Shown one piece after another: positions 11,829 to 21,378 of a DNA stretch of 64,000 nucleotides (positions are counted from its first letter, which is position 1; every line of letters starts with the position of its first letter). The notes beneath the pieces were generated by a model. That model was not told where the DNA came from and made no database searches. It saw nothing but the letters and a program-made list of their open reading frames with translations. The DNA is taken from positions 1 through 64,000 of the forward strand of contig MU385917.1 of assembly GCA_022497145.1 (NCBI GenBank), given 5' to 3'. The position numbers were made by a program, and so were the translations under genes. This DNA comes from Rostrohypoxylon terebratum (Eukaryota > Ascomycota > Sordariomycetes > Xylariales > Hypoxylaceae).

Positions 11829-12875
11829 CTAGAATTGAGCAGACGCCTCTTTAGCGGCATCTCTGACACTAGTTTCGAAGCTCGTCCATCCGTGTCCGGT
11901 TATTCTCTTTAGAAGCTCCTCGCCCCTTTCATTGGTAACGGTACTCTTCTCTACTGCCGCGTTGGGTTCCTCCTCGCCGAACTTCCGTTCCGGGTAAAGC
12001 CTCTTCAAAGTTCTCAAGAGGTCGTTTGCGTTAAAGGGGTGAGAAAAGGCGAATATGCGCTCATTCTTCACGTCGGGGTATACGAGCGCGGCGACGTGCA
12101 CTGCAGCGTTATCGCGGACATCAACGTAATACTGCGGTGTCAACCCCAGCAAGTCCTGCTTCGCGTTCAACTTCTCCCCTTTCTCGAACACAGCCTTCAT
12201 CCAATTAAGCGTACTTCGGTAGCCCTGGTGGACTACGTCGATCGAAGGTCCTATGTTTGCGTTGGGCAAGACCGCGTTGAAGACAAAAGACGGCTTATGC
12301 TCTCGCACCCACTTCCATGCCGCCTGTTCTTGTCTCATCTTGCTCGCAGCGTAGACTGCTTCAATTCGTTCTGAGCCTTCGTACGGCGGTGGCGCATATG
12401 CTGCTTCCACTATCGCCTCATTCCACAAGTCTGAATTAATTGCGAAGACCTGGGTTCCGTTAAGGGTTGTACACGCCGACGAGGATGAAGTCAGGACGAC
12501 CCTTTTGACTCCCGGTTCCTTCGCCGCTGCTTCTAGGATGCGCGTCACGGCGGCTTCGACGGGGCGTATGATGGCATTAGGGTCGGGGCTCATCAGCACT
12601 GGCGTCGCAGCGTGTATCAAACCAGATACGCCTTTGAGGGCCTCGTCGAAGGCACCATCCGCTAGCATATCTGGCACTTCAGCTAATTCGAACTTTCCAG
12701 AGCCGTACTTCTCCTCGAAATGTCCCGTCAACCATTGATCCCTAGAAATGTTACGGACGGTGCCGCGCACGCGGTACCCATGTTGCAATACCTGGTCAAT
12801 GATGTGACCAGCAATAAACCCGTTTGCGCCCGTTACGAGCACGAGGGAACCAGGCTTGATGGCGAGTTCTGACAT
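11829..12875 (-). CDS. NADPH-dependent aldehyde/ketone reductase (extended SDR, DFR/GRE2-like)
   Basis: A single exon encodes 348 residues, the usual length. The N-terminal Rossmann motif TGANGFIAG spans residues 15-23. The catalytic pair is Y175 and K179 in VYAASKMRQ, and the serines at 130-134 (VVLTSSSS) supply the third catalytic position. This is the dihydroflavonol-4-reductase/GRE2 type of SDR; fungal members reduce a broad range of aldehydes and ketones (methylglyoxal, isovaleraldehyde, secondary-metabolite ketones) with NADPH in the cytosol. The natural substrate cannot be inferred. The gene lies upstream of the epimerase-like SDR in the same direction, 741 bp away. Its promoter holds a perfect 22-bp palindrome at 12998-13019. 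Confidence 0.93.
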   Translation of the reverse strand: MSELAIKPGSLVLVTGANGFIAGHIIDQVLQHGYRVRGTVRNISRDQWLTGHFEEKYGSGKFELAEVPDMLADGAFDEALKGVSGLIHAATPVLMSPDPNAIIRPVEAAVTRILEAAAKEPGVKRVVLTSSSSACTTLNGTQVFAINSDLWNEAIVEAAYAPPPYEGSERIEAVYAASKMRQEQAAWKWVREHKPSFVFNAVLPNANIGPSIDVVHQGYRSTLNWMKAVFEKGEKLNAKQDLLGLTPQYYVDVRDNAAVHVAALVYPDVKNERIFAFSHPFNANDLLRTLKRLYPERKFGEEEPNAAVEKSTVTNERGEELLKRITGHGWTSFETSVRDAAKEASAQF

Positions 12876-14131
12876 GTTGAAGTTGTTGAGTTATTAATGA
12901 CGTCGATTTCTTTTCTCCCTATACCAACTCCCGATCGGAGATAGGATTCTGAACTCGGAGGTACGAGCGACACTGGTAACTCCAGCAACTGACACTACCT
13001 ACTAGTACGTACTAGTAGGAGCTGGTTCAATATCGTGTCTTATGTTGTGCAACACCGGTAGGATACTCGCAGTCTCGCACTGCGATAACGTCAACGTGTC
13101 ACAGATTTAATAATTCACATTCCTTCCGAGGTCGTCACCCCTCGCCAAGTTACTTGCTCGCCCGCGATGTAACACTACTACGATTGAGGAATAGCCAATT
13201 TGGCCAGTCCTCGACATTTCCGGCAGACCCTGGAGTTTATACCTACTCCTGACCTACTCCATGCCGTCTCGGGACTTTCCGTCGGAAAATGCATTTCTTC
13301 GACTCCCCGCAAGACCTGAACAGTTTCCTTAACCGTGTCCTCGCGGCAATTCCAATTGGCAAATGTCTCGGAATAAAATATCGGAATATGGATGCACCAG
13401 TGTGAGCTAACTAACTAGGTTAAGCGATTGTGACGCTGTAGGACCTAGGTAGTCGAGCATGCATTACGGATCGGGCATCGCGTTGATTAAACCTCTGGAG
13501 ACAAGAAGATCCCGGGGCGTATTAGCGCGGCTCTACGCCGCCGGACCCGGGCCAAATTTCACCAGCCGATATTATAAGAGGATATAACTTCAATATAACA
13601 GGAACTAATTAAAAACAGCTATAGAGACCAACAACTGTGACAGGAGACCCCTAAATAAGCCCCAATCCCCACCACCGATGGTAATATCTGACCCCAGGTA
13701 CTCTGGAGTTTCCGAGTCTGCTTTTTCGTTAACAATACCTACCTAATCCTCGCGTTCCCTGACAATTTCTTCATCTAAACTACTCTGGTTCTCCCTTACA
13801 TCGTGATAGATGTCTTCATATCTATCCCAGTAAGACAGCATGACAAGACTTGCGGTATACTTAATGAGTTGACAGTTCAGGACATGGCTAACAGTCATTA
13901 TGATCAACCTCGCCCCTTGGTATCCCATACTTCACAAAAGTTCCGTTATGGCAATACTCTTTCTTGAATTCTGAGATGTCTGTAAGTTTCCGTGGATTTT
14001 TTATGAACTCTCGAGCTAGCTAAAGGTCCAGAAAAGTGCTCAACAAATGTTGAATCAGAAAAGCACAGTTCAGGGCACGGTGTACCATTGCGCTTTCCTT
14101 AATGACCCTAATTATTCATTAATATTACTAA
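12876..14131. other. Intergenic region upstream of the reductase gene
   Basis: No supported gene is present. It holds the 22-bp palindrome listed separately. A 61-codon minus-strand ORF at 13743-13928 starts with ATG and ends in a charged tail but matches nothing I recognise. A C/G-rich patch at 13510-13553 stands out from the surrounding AT-rich sequence. Confidence 0.4.
12998..13019. promoter_or_regulatory. Perfect 22-bp palindrome in reductase promoter
   Basis: The half-site CCTACTAGTAC is followed immediately by its exact reverse complement, centred about 133 bp upstream of the reductase start codon. It could be a dimeric factor site, or simply a member of the CTAG-rich palindromes that litter intergenic DNA in this window. 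Confidence 0.4.
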
Positions 14132-14238
14132 TGCCCATTGGCCCAGTGGTTAAGGCGTCTGACTGTTATTTCTCTCGTTTGCAAATGAGTGATGACAGGA
14201 AAATCAGAAGATCCCTGGTTCGACCCCAGGATGGGCAG
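14132..14238 (+). tRNA. tRNA-Asn(GTT) with intron
   Basis: The folded tRNA has a 7-bp acceptor stem (TGCCCAT with ATGGGCA), a D arm (GCC...GGC with GGTTAA in the loop), an anticodon stem TCTGA/TCAGA, and a T arm CCTGG-TTCGACC-CCAGG; all stems pair perfectly. The anticodon GTT is at 14165-14167. A 34-nt intron (14169-14202) follows position 37, the canonical place. The discriminator is G (14238), as in yeast tRNA-Asn, and the D-arm and anticodon region closely match that tRNA. A T-rich Pol III terminator follows directly (14239-14248). Confidence 0.95.
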
Positions 14239-14248
14239 TTTCTTTTTT
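14239..14248 (+). terminator. Pol III terminator of tRNA-Asn
   Basis: A run TTTCTTTTTT starts one base after the discriminator; a T-run is what RNA polymerase III needs to stop. Confidence 0.8.
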
Positions 14249-15173
14249 GCTGCATTTTTTTCCAAAATTGTGTACGCTATGTTTCTAGTATGAGGCTATG
14301 GGCTATGAACACTTCAGACTTGACTAGTCTACTGCCAGAAATCTGCACAGGCCTTATAAGGATAAGAAACAGTACCTACTGCAGAGATTATGGATTGTAT
14401 GGTGTGGTTGGCAAGTGATGTAGAGACGCCATCTCCTGTACATCATAAAACCGCCAAATGGCACCATGCGGTAATCTCGTTTTTTGTTTCTCAAAGAACG
14501 CCTAGGTCCAACTCACTTTTATTCTTTATTTTTCTTTCATTTACAGTCGGTCCGCGAAAATAGCGATTTTTGCTGTGGACCGACCCTATGAAAATTTAGT
14601 CGTCGCATTAGTAAGGAATATTGGGTATTAGAAAGGAGCTAAGAGATTCCAAGTATACTGACTTGATCAACTAGTAAGTTTTTTTGTTTATATAAATTTC
14701 TATCTATTCACTACAATGTTGATCACAGATATATTCCACCTATTGTTTCGTCGCCAGTTACCCCTTTTCGTGGCGTCGGACCTCGGTTTCGGTCTCGGTC
14801 TCGGATTCGCATCGACACACATAGCAAATACGCCCCCTTTTCAGAGACGAAAAATTCGTTCACGGTAGGAACACTGGGATGATTTTAGATAATTTCAGGA
14901 AATTTCATTGTAATAAGCAATCGAGCGACTAAGACACACAATCAGCCCCAAAGCCAAGACAGTCATAGAAATAGCGACAGACAGACAGACCGACAACTCC
15001 CATATTCCTGAAAACCCAAGATCGTGGGAACGTGCGACCCAATCAACCAAGGTGCCTACCAAGCCCCTAAAATCTCAAGTTCATACAATCCGGACATAAT
15101 CTTACACTTCACCTAGATTATGCTGGTACCTAGACATTAGAGTCAATGCTCAAGTACCTAGGTCCTAGGTGTC
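14249..15173. other. Intergenic region with an inverted-repeat remnant
   Basis: No gene seen. A compact inverted repeat at 14546-14584 is listed separately. A GGTCTCGGTCTCGG direct repeat lies near 14790, and a short CAGA repeat near 14979-14992. Confidence 0.4.
14546..14584. repeat. Short inverted repeat resembling collapsed transposon ends
   Basis: GTCGGTCC at 14546-14553 is mirrored by GGACCGAC at 14577-14584. The inner arms (GCGAAAATAGC and GATTTTTGCTGT) are also roughly complementary. The GTCGGTCC-plus-A-rich form is reminiscent of pogo/Fot-type terminal repeats in fungi. Two such ends back to back would be a solo or deleted element; this is inference. Confidence 0.4.
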
Positions 15174-16226
15174 TTACTCAGACCAATCCAAGATATCATT
15201 ATAAGGCTCTGCGCGCGCCGACACGCCGTTCACGACCAGCTGCTTGGACTCGGTGTTGAAGCAGTTATCCGTGATCGTCTCGTCGCAGAGGGGGAACTGC
15301 TTCTTGTCGGACATGCGGCAGAAGGTGCCCGTGGCCATGTCGACGAAGTCGGGGCCGTAGCTCGTGTCGCTGCCGCATAGCCCGTCCGCCGTGTGTTTCT
15401 CGTTGTTGCTGATCACGAGACGGTCCTTGTGCGGGTTCGTGGCTGTCCCGTTGGTGGTTTGGCGTGGGTACACTGTGCCGTCGCGACGGAATTTCGCGGA
15501 CTCGGCTTCCTTGGCGGGGCCGTAGGCTGTGAGGGGCTCGGAGCGCGGGTTGGTGATCGTCCAGTAGATGATGTTGCGTGGGTTCGGGTCCGTCGCGTAG
15601 TTGTAGTACTTGAAGGCTGGCCCCTGGCTGCAGAAGTAGTCGATCTTGTCCGACTGCTCCTTGGGGTCCGCGGGCAGGCTGTCGCCCGAGGGGACGTAGA
15701 ACTCGGGCCAGTGGATCTGGAACCCGGATTGCGGTTGGTCGTTGTTGCCGTCGATCCACATGCAGTCGGGCGTCACGCCTGTGCTGCCGATGTACACGTG
15801 CGAGTAGTACCACTTGGCGCCGCACTGGCGACCCCAGTCCCCTACCCACGAGTACTTGTCTTGGTTGGGCAGGGTGATGGTCGCGTATGCGATACAGATC
15901 GCGTCATTGTTAGCAGAAAAGAGGGCGTAGGTGGCTTGCTGGGTGTTCTTGCCCTTTTGGCTGATGGTTATATCGGCGAATCCACCATTCTGGATCTTGC
16001 CGGGGTCCGCAGTGAGACCGAGGAAATCCCCAGCTTCATTGAAGAGGCGAACATCAGGAAGGGAGCCACCAGCGTTTTGAAGACCACCAGGGGTGTCCAA
16101 GCCTGTGGTGATTCGGACGACAGCGTCGACCGACTTGGATTTGGGGAAGTTGTCGATTCCGAACTGGACGATTCCGAGAGCTTTGGAGATCAAACCGATC
16201 GCTCCGACGACTGCTGCTGCTGCCAT
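15174..16226 (-). CDS. Uncharacterised 350-residue fungal protein
   Basis: A single long exon opens with an Ala-rich, mildly hydrophobic N-terminus (MAAAAVVGAIGLISKALGI). This could be a weak signal or membrane-associated helix, but no clear cleavage site is visible. The body is rich in aromatic residues and Cys, with segments such as YSWVGDWGRQCG, KWYYSHVY and MWIDGNN near residues 125-165, and about ten cysteines, suggesting a disulfide-stabilised extracellular fold. I know only hypothetical fungal relatives and assign no function. The coding strand is GC-rich compared with the flanks. The long antisense frame at 15393-16271 is a shadow. A TATA-like element lies about 195 bp upstream. Confidence 0.85.
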   Translation of the reverse strand: MAAAAVVGAIGLISKALGIVQFGIDNFPKSKSVDAVVRITTGLDTPGGLQNAGGSLPDVRLFNEAGDFLGLTADPGKIQNGGFADITISQKGKNTQQATYALFSANNDAICIAYATITLPNQDKYSWVGDWGRQCGAKWYYSHVYIGSTGVTPDCMWIDGNNDQPQSGFQIHWPEFYVPSGDSLPADPKEQSDKIDYFCSQGPAFKYYNYATDPNPRNIIYWTITNPRSEPLTAYGPAKEAESAKFRRDGTVYPRQTTNGTATNPHKDRLVISNNEKHTADGLCGSDTSYGPDFVDMATGTFCRMSDKKQFPLCDETITDNCFNTESKQLVVNGVSARAEPYNDILDWSE

Positions 16227-16418
16227 CTTTGCTATAGTAATAGTAAGAATGAATGTGATTTTGAATTTTGAATGAACGTAATTTGCCTAGGCAGTAAAAG
16301 AGTGTAGGTACATAGATACTGGTAAGGTATCTAGGAGGTCGAGGTTGATTGTACTAGTCTCGATGTCGCTGAAGACTGGATATCGGAGATTCTCGAGATG
16401 GGACGGTCATCTCGGGGG

Positions 16419-16426
16419 TATTTATA
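16419..16426 (-). promoter_or_regulatory. TATA-like element of the 350-residue protein gene
   Basis: The minus strand reads TATAAATA here, about 195 bp upstream of the start codon at 16226. The spacing would give a long 5' leader, so the assignment is tentative. Confidence 0.4.
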
Positions 16427-16953
16427 GGTAATCCTACCATCGCCTACGCACTCACGGGCTATACCCCTACGGCCCATGGGCACCCTAATTCCCATCAAAA
16501 TGCTCTTTTTAAACGCCTATATTTCAATGAGAAAGTTGGTAAAAATGCAAATTGTAACTGTTGTCAACTGCCACATCGGGAGATAGTTCAATCCTATTTC
16601 CAGTCCTTTAATAAACATTTATAAACGTACAAGGGGCAGCGCCGTTGGGTTGCACAATAGCCCTAAGTCTACGCGCGTTTAATTGGTGTGTAGAACAACA
16701 CCCCTGTAGCGCTGATTGGCTCTTAGTTCTTTTCAATTCCTTCCAATCGATTTGGGGCTAGCGCCATCGCCGCCAGCGCCTCCTCCGATGCCTACTCACC
16801 TTTATATAATCAGATTCCAACCAATCATAGTAAAGCTCTACGACCTTCTCCCCTGTATGTCCCCGCTTTATACATGTCCATCATTGGTCTGTACGATTGA
16901 ATCCTATGCGTTTTAACTCTATAATTAAATCGCCGAGATAGTAATTTCAGCCT

Positions 16954-17232
16954 TATCCCTTTGACGACCAACCAAAAGGCATTTGAGCTAGCAGGGGTCG
17001 GTACAAGAGCCGGATCTCACTAAAGTACCTGGGGACTGTTTCAACACATTTTTTTGCGTATATTTTATTACACTAATACAAACTCCTAAAGCCTTTAAAG
17101 TACTAATAAGCTTTACCTTATTGAGAATTATCAAAGCTTCCCCTAGTATTCCCACGGACAACGTCTTCTAATTGGCTTGAATTATGGGGTACAAAATGCC
17201 TTTTGGTCGGTCGTCAAACTTTCAAAGGGATA
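16954..17232. mobile_element. MITE-like element, about 279 bp, imperfect terminal inverted repeats
   Basis: The left end reads TATCCCTTTGACGACCAACC and continues into AAAAGGCATTT. The right end, read in reverse, gives TATCCCTTTGAAAGTTTGAC and continues into CGACCGACCAAAAGGCATTTTG. The arms match over about 30 bp except for one substitution and an 8-bp gap on the left, flanked by TTTGA direct repeats. Both outer ends carry TA, as expected for Tc1/mariner-type TA target duplication. There is no coding capacity inside, so it would be non-autonomous. Coordinates are read from the repeat ends; copy number elsewhere is unknown. Confidence 0.6.
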
Positions 17233-17957
17233 GCCATGTCCTGGTCAGTACCCTGTCAACCTTAAGGGGCTCTTTCGAAGCATTAGCTTCGGTCCATTCC
17301 GTAGTCTGGGTCCTTAGCATTGCTTTGAAGTTTGCACCACACTGACCCCAAGTTCCAACTACTGTCGACCCGGTTTATAAAGTGCCATTTAACTCTCGTT
17401 CAGGAAATAGATCTAAGGAAGCGTTACCAAATCTTCATTAACCCTGTTGAACTTTTGCGCGACAGGCACTTGCATGATCTCCATGATCGCCCTCTAAACA
17501 AGCGTCCGTGCCAAGTTCCAGCTCTTACCCCTAATCCCCTACTAGTAGTAGTAGTATGCTCAGGTCCCCTATATAAACCAAAACCTCGTGTTATCTTGGC
17601 TTTCGTCCATCGTGATATGCGGAACGATGATCGTAGGGTTATGCCAACATATCTCATATGCCGTAGCCTATGCGCTGAGCCAAAAACTTCAGACATCCAA
17701 GAGATATCATACTTCAAAGGAATGAATCGATCACTTAGTCAACCTACTAGCCAGTCAGCCAAAGAAACAATAAGCTTCCTCATCAAACCCGAGAATATGT
17801 CGAAGATACCAGCTCTCATCAGCCTCTCACCTCTGCCTATTCCTTTGCCTGCTTTTCGCTACCCGTCATATCTACTTTCGTCCTCGCCACCATCTTCGGT
17901 CACTCAACTTTGCACGCCTTCACTTTCGCCCTCGCCCATAGAATCACCACAGCCAAT

Positions 17958-18579
17958 ATGCGCAAGCAGCTCATCACAGCATTGCTGGTCCTCGCCGCCG
18001 CCAGCACCACCTCTACCACGGCTCAAGTACTAGCCCAGGACCTTAACAAGACGGTTGTCGGGTGCGTCGAGCTCGAGTGTCCGGCCAGGAGCCACGACAC
18101 CGCGAACGACAACTCCGCGATCGCGAACACGGGGTCGTTCCCGTACGTACGTAGGGCTTACGCGCGCGTCCTCCAACGCGTCCTCTTCCTCATCCCCTCT
18201 ATCCAGTCTGTCCTGGGCCAAACGCGCCAACACCACAGACGCCACATCTCCCACAGCTCCTTCTACCAAGCCACGCCCCCAACCTCCTTCCTAAATGCGT
18301 CCACAGGCACCAGCGCGGAGCGGAATCGTAGGACCTGTGCCTTCAGCGGAAACGCCACCGACGAGGTGGCAGAGGGCACGTGCGGCTCCGCCGTGGGCTC
18401 ATCATGCGTGATTGCGCTAGTATCGCGGGCTAAATCGCGTATCTCGGACTAGTACTACCTATTACAGCGGGAGCGGTAGCGCGCTATTAAATGAAGAGGC
18501 GTGCGAGAGCCTGCAGCATGACCTGCTGAATGGCCCGTTGGATGCATGCGTCTCGGTGTCTAGGGGGGTCGTGAAGTAA
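17958..18579 (+). pseudogene. Frameshifted secreted-protein gene
   Basis: The ATG at 17958 opens a clear signal peptide (MRKQLITALLVLAAAS, Ala/Thr-rich cleavage region) followed by QDLNKTVVGCVELECP. Near 18130-18145 sensible sequence moves to the next frame (TYVGLTRASSNAS, then LSWAKRANTTDAT up to about 18240), returns to the first frame (SFYQATPPTSF ... GTCGSAVGSSC ... SRAKS), and near 18440 shifts again into a Cys-containing tail that stops at 18579. I recall fungal secreted proteins with the same order of blocks (VGCVEL-CP, T-YVGL-R, LSW-KG-NTTD, SFYLG-PP, LVSRAKS), so three frameshifts in one gene are more likely than three introns. The first shift coincides with a TACG tandem stretch. 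A Cys-rich extracellular product is inferred for the ancestor. Confidence 0.6.
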
Positions 18580-19543
18580 TTTTACTGCGGTCGGTGAGTC
18601 GGGAGTCCGAAACTTATATGAATATGAAGGGGTTGGGTGGCTTTCCTTGATTGGTGTGCAGATACGGAAGATGCATTCTATTCTGGGCCATTACGCCGAA
18701 TCTCACAGCATTATTTCCACTTGAAAATGAAAATGGTGTCACAGAGAACGCCATTGGCGCCTCCTTGGCTTCCAGTGTAAAAAAGCAATGAGGCCTGAAA
18801 GAGCATCTCTCGACATCATCGATAGCGGTACTGACGATCGGGATGATGGTGCTTCCATTTCATCATCTCCGTATCCTTTCGCAACAATTACATCGTGTAT
18901 GATAGCGACAGTTCTTTTTGGTTTGTATAATATGATAGAGATATAGATAGAGGTAGATAAAAGGGAATGAGGGTTATGAGTGATGAGGGGATGGCGTTGT
19001 AAAATGATACCATTCGTTTTCCAGGTGGTCAATCCGCCAGGTGGTTGCCCTAGGTAGGCATTGTACCTTCTCGAAGTGAAGGTTAAATAACATAATACTG
19101 TATGAGATTTCTATCGGTGGATCCTAACACCTTGAACCGTAACGTTCCGATGGTCAAGGTGTACGTTTCCACAAACACCTTCTCGTTCCTGTCTTAACAA
19201 CTGCTTTGCAACGGGTGGTTTAGGGTTCGAGTCTCAAAGAGTGCACTGCATTGCACCGCGCAGCGCACCTTTGAGCCCTTGAAAAAGGGTAGGCAAAGAA
19301 ATACCCAATAGCGGGGGCGCAGTAGCCAGGAGCCGATCAACAGATCCTGGGCTGGGCCTTGAAGAGGTTGGTGATCCAACTTTTTGGTGTTTTCATCATT
19401 TAGTTCCATTCTTCCATTCTCTCCCCTCGACGAAGCCTAGGCTACTCGATTAAGATAGATTCACGGAAACAATCTTTTTATTTCTTATGTTCAATGCATA
19501 TCAGAATTATCAAAACATTCAGGGTCTTAGGGACGTACCAATA
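18580..19543. other. Intergenic region
   Basis: No supported gene. A tRNA B-box-like GGTTCGAGTCTC lies at 19219-19230 with a loose A-box-like sequence about 65 bases before it, but the stems do not pair. Two short minus-strand ORFs show no motif. Confidence 0.35.
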
Positions 19544-20912
19544 TTATGTCCTCGCTTCATCAATCCAAGAATACGAATCTTGAAGATACTTATGCGCCCT
19601 CAAGTCTCCAGACCTCGCATGCCCTTCAAAATTCTCAGCCCTCGAACAGCGCCCGCAAAGGCGCCCAATCTCTCCACTCGCTTTCCCATCCACCACTTCC
19701 TGATACGTCTGCGTCTTCAAGTACTTTCCAACCCACAACCCTCCGGTATATCTCCCCGCTTTTCGCGTCGGCAGCACGTGGTTCGTTCCGATGCACTACC
19801 TCCGAGTCAATGCCGTTTCCGCGAATGGGGATAACAGTGGAAGGAATACTTACCTTGTCGCCATATGAAACACAAGTCTTCTCGCCAAGGAAAAGCGAGC
19901 CATAATTCCTCATTTTCTCCAAAGCCTCCCTCGGCTTCTGCGTCAAGATCTGCACGTGTTCGCTCGAATACACGTCCGCGAGCTCGTATGCCTCGTCTAG
20001 ACTATCCACTACGACGACCTCCCCATAGTCCCGCCACGAAGTGCCGGCAAGTTCCGCAGTGGGCATGTTCACTAAGATTTGTTCGACGAACTTGATCGTC
20101 TGTCGACCTACTTCCTCCGATGTCGTGATTAGGATGGGTGGGGAGTCTGGGCCATGTTCGGCTTGGGATAGTAAGTCGGTCGCGATTGTGAAGGGGTCTG
20201 CGTGTTCGTCTGCCACTATAAGAACTTCCGTCGGGCCAGCAAGTAGGTCGATCCCGATTTCACCAAACAATTGGCGCTTAGCCTCTGCGACAAATGGATT
20301 CCCCGGGCCGGCTATGAAGTCAACTTTCTTGATAGATTCGGTTCCTAGCGCCATGGCGGTAATGGCTTGTGTCCCTCCAAGCAGGAATATCTCATCAGCG
20401 CCAGCGAAGTGCGCCGCCGCCACGGTAGCATTGGGAACCTGTCCGGCAATCGGTGGCGTGCAAGCGACAACGTGTTTAACACCGGCGACCTTCGCCGTCA
20501 ATATCGTCATATGAGCAGACGCGAGTAGGGGGTAACGGCCTCCCGGGATATAAGCGCCCGCCGTCGAGATAGGGTTATTTCTCTGTCCCAAGAACACGCC
20601 TGGCTGGATCTCGATTTCGAAGTCCTTGATACTCGCCCGTTGAGCCTCGGCAAACTTTCGCACGTTCTTCTGCGCCTCCTTTATATCCGCTATCGTCTGC
20701 TCGGGAACCTTGGATATGCATTCTTGTATCTGGTCCTCCGTCAATTTGAACGATGGTGGCGACCATTTGTCGAATTTCTCCGAGTATGACCTCACAGCTT
20801 TGTCGCCGTTGACCCTGATATCCTCGATAACCCGCTTTACGATATCTGTCACTTTCTGACTAGTTGCGGTGTTTGCCACCAGACCAGGTGTTTTTATATG
20901 TCGGGCCACCAT
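19544..20912 (-). CDS. Stand-alone histidinol dehydrogenase (HisD family)
   Basis: Two exons (19854-20912, 19544-19795), joined by a 58-bp intron with a GTAAGT donor, give 436 residues, the length of a bacterial HisD. HisD makes histidine from histidinol in two NAD-dependent oxidations. All expected residues are visible: zinc ligands Q250 and H253 (SQAEHGPDS), D352 (GDKCIGTNH) and H421 (LRAHK), and the catalytic pair E318-H319 (SSEHVQI). The AGPGNPFVAEAKRQ nucleotide segment is also present. In ascomycetes histidine synthesis normally uses the trifunctional HIS4 protein, where this domain is fused to two others; here there is no cyclohydrolase or pyrophosphohydrolase domain. It may therefore be a paralogue for another alcohol (as HpsN-type HisD relatives are) or a transferred gene. 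No targeting peptide is visible. Confidence 0.93.
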
Positions 20913-21378
20913 CCTTTTCTTATTAATGCGATCTGAATCACTGTGCCATATATATAAAGTTATATATCTAAAGCGCCCCTTTTAAAGCTAACGCGATGTA
21001 GAATCTGATAGAGGCTTAGTCTCACAAGCTATACCATATTATTACCTCGGGTGTCTTCACATCTGCGCGGAGATCAGTCGATGCGGAGAGAAGAGGGGCA
21101 AACAACCGACGAATCCGGCACGGAGGATTGTTCGGACTGTTCCATGTCATATTTACCACGGCAGATGATCAATATACGTACAACTATTATTATAATATCC
21201 CCAATCTTTTCGACGTCAGTCAAACTTTGCTTGAGCGAAACATCAGAACTTGGGGTTTCACAGAGATTTATTAACAGTGAAAAGTAAATGAATGCGTAGA
21301 AAGAACAAAAACAAAACCCCGTAATACATGCTGGATCCCTCGATAATTCTCAGCCTGCATGAAGACAGGAGACAAAGT
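20913..21378. other. Intergenic region between HisD-like and ankyrin genes
   Basis: This is the upstream region of the HisD-like gene and the 3' flank of the ankyrin gene. It is AT-rich, with TATATAAAG-like sequence at 20948-20960 about 40 bp upstream of the HisD start. No gene seen. Confidence 0.4.

Larger units (their letters stand above)
16227..17957. other. Intergenic region holding a MITE-like element
   Basis: No supported gene. It contains the promoter of the 350-residue protein gene, the inverted-repeat element at 16954-17232, and a pyrimidine-rich leader (17780-17950) before the pseudogene. The open frame at 17332-18033 begins at a TTG and looks like translated non-coding sequence. 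Confidence 0.4.

Noticed and set aside
13743..13928. 61-codon minus-strand ORF with a charged C-terminus
   Set aside because: No recognisable family, AT-rich context, no promoter-like leader.
15393..16271. Antisense frame of 292 codons over the 350-residue protein gene
   Set aside because: It is a GC-rich shadow of the minus-strand gene, with Val/Arg/Gly-rich composition and no motif.
17332..18033. Plus-strand open frame of 233 codons
   Set aside because: It begins at TTG, its composition follows low-complexity C/T-rich DNA, and its 3' end overlaps the signal peptide of the pseudogene in another frame.
19141..19240. tRNA or SINE suggested by GGTTCGAGTCTC
   Set aside because: T-stem and acceptor arms do not pair, and the A box is poor.
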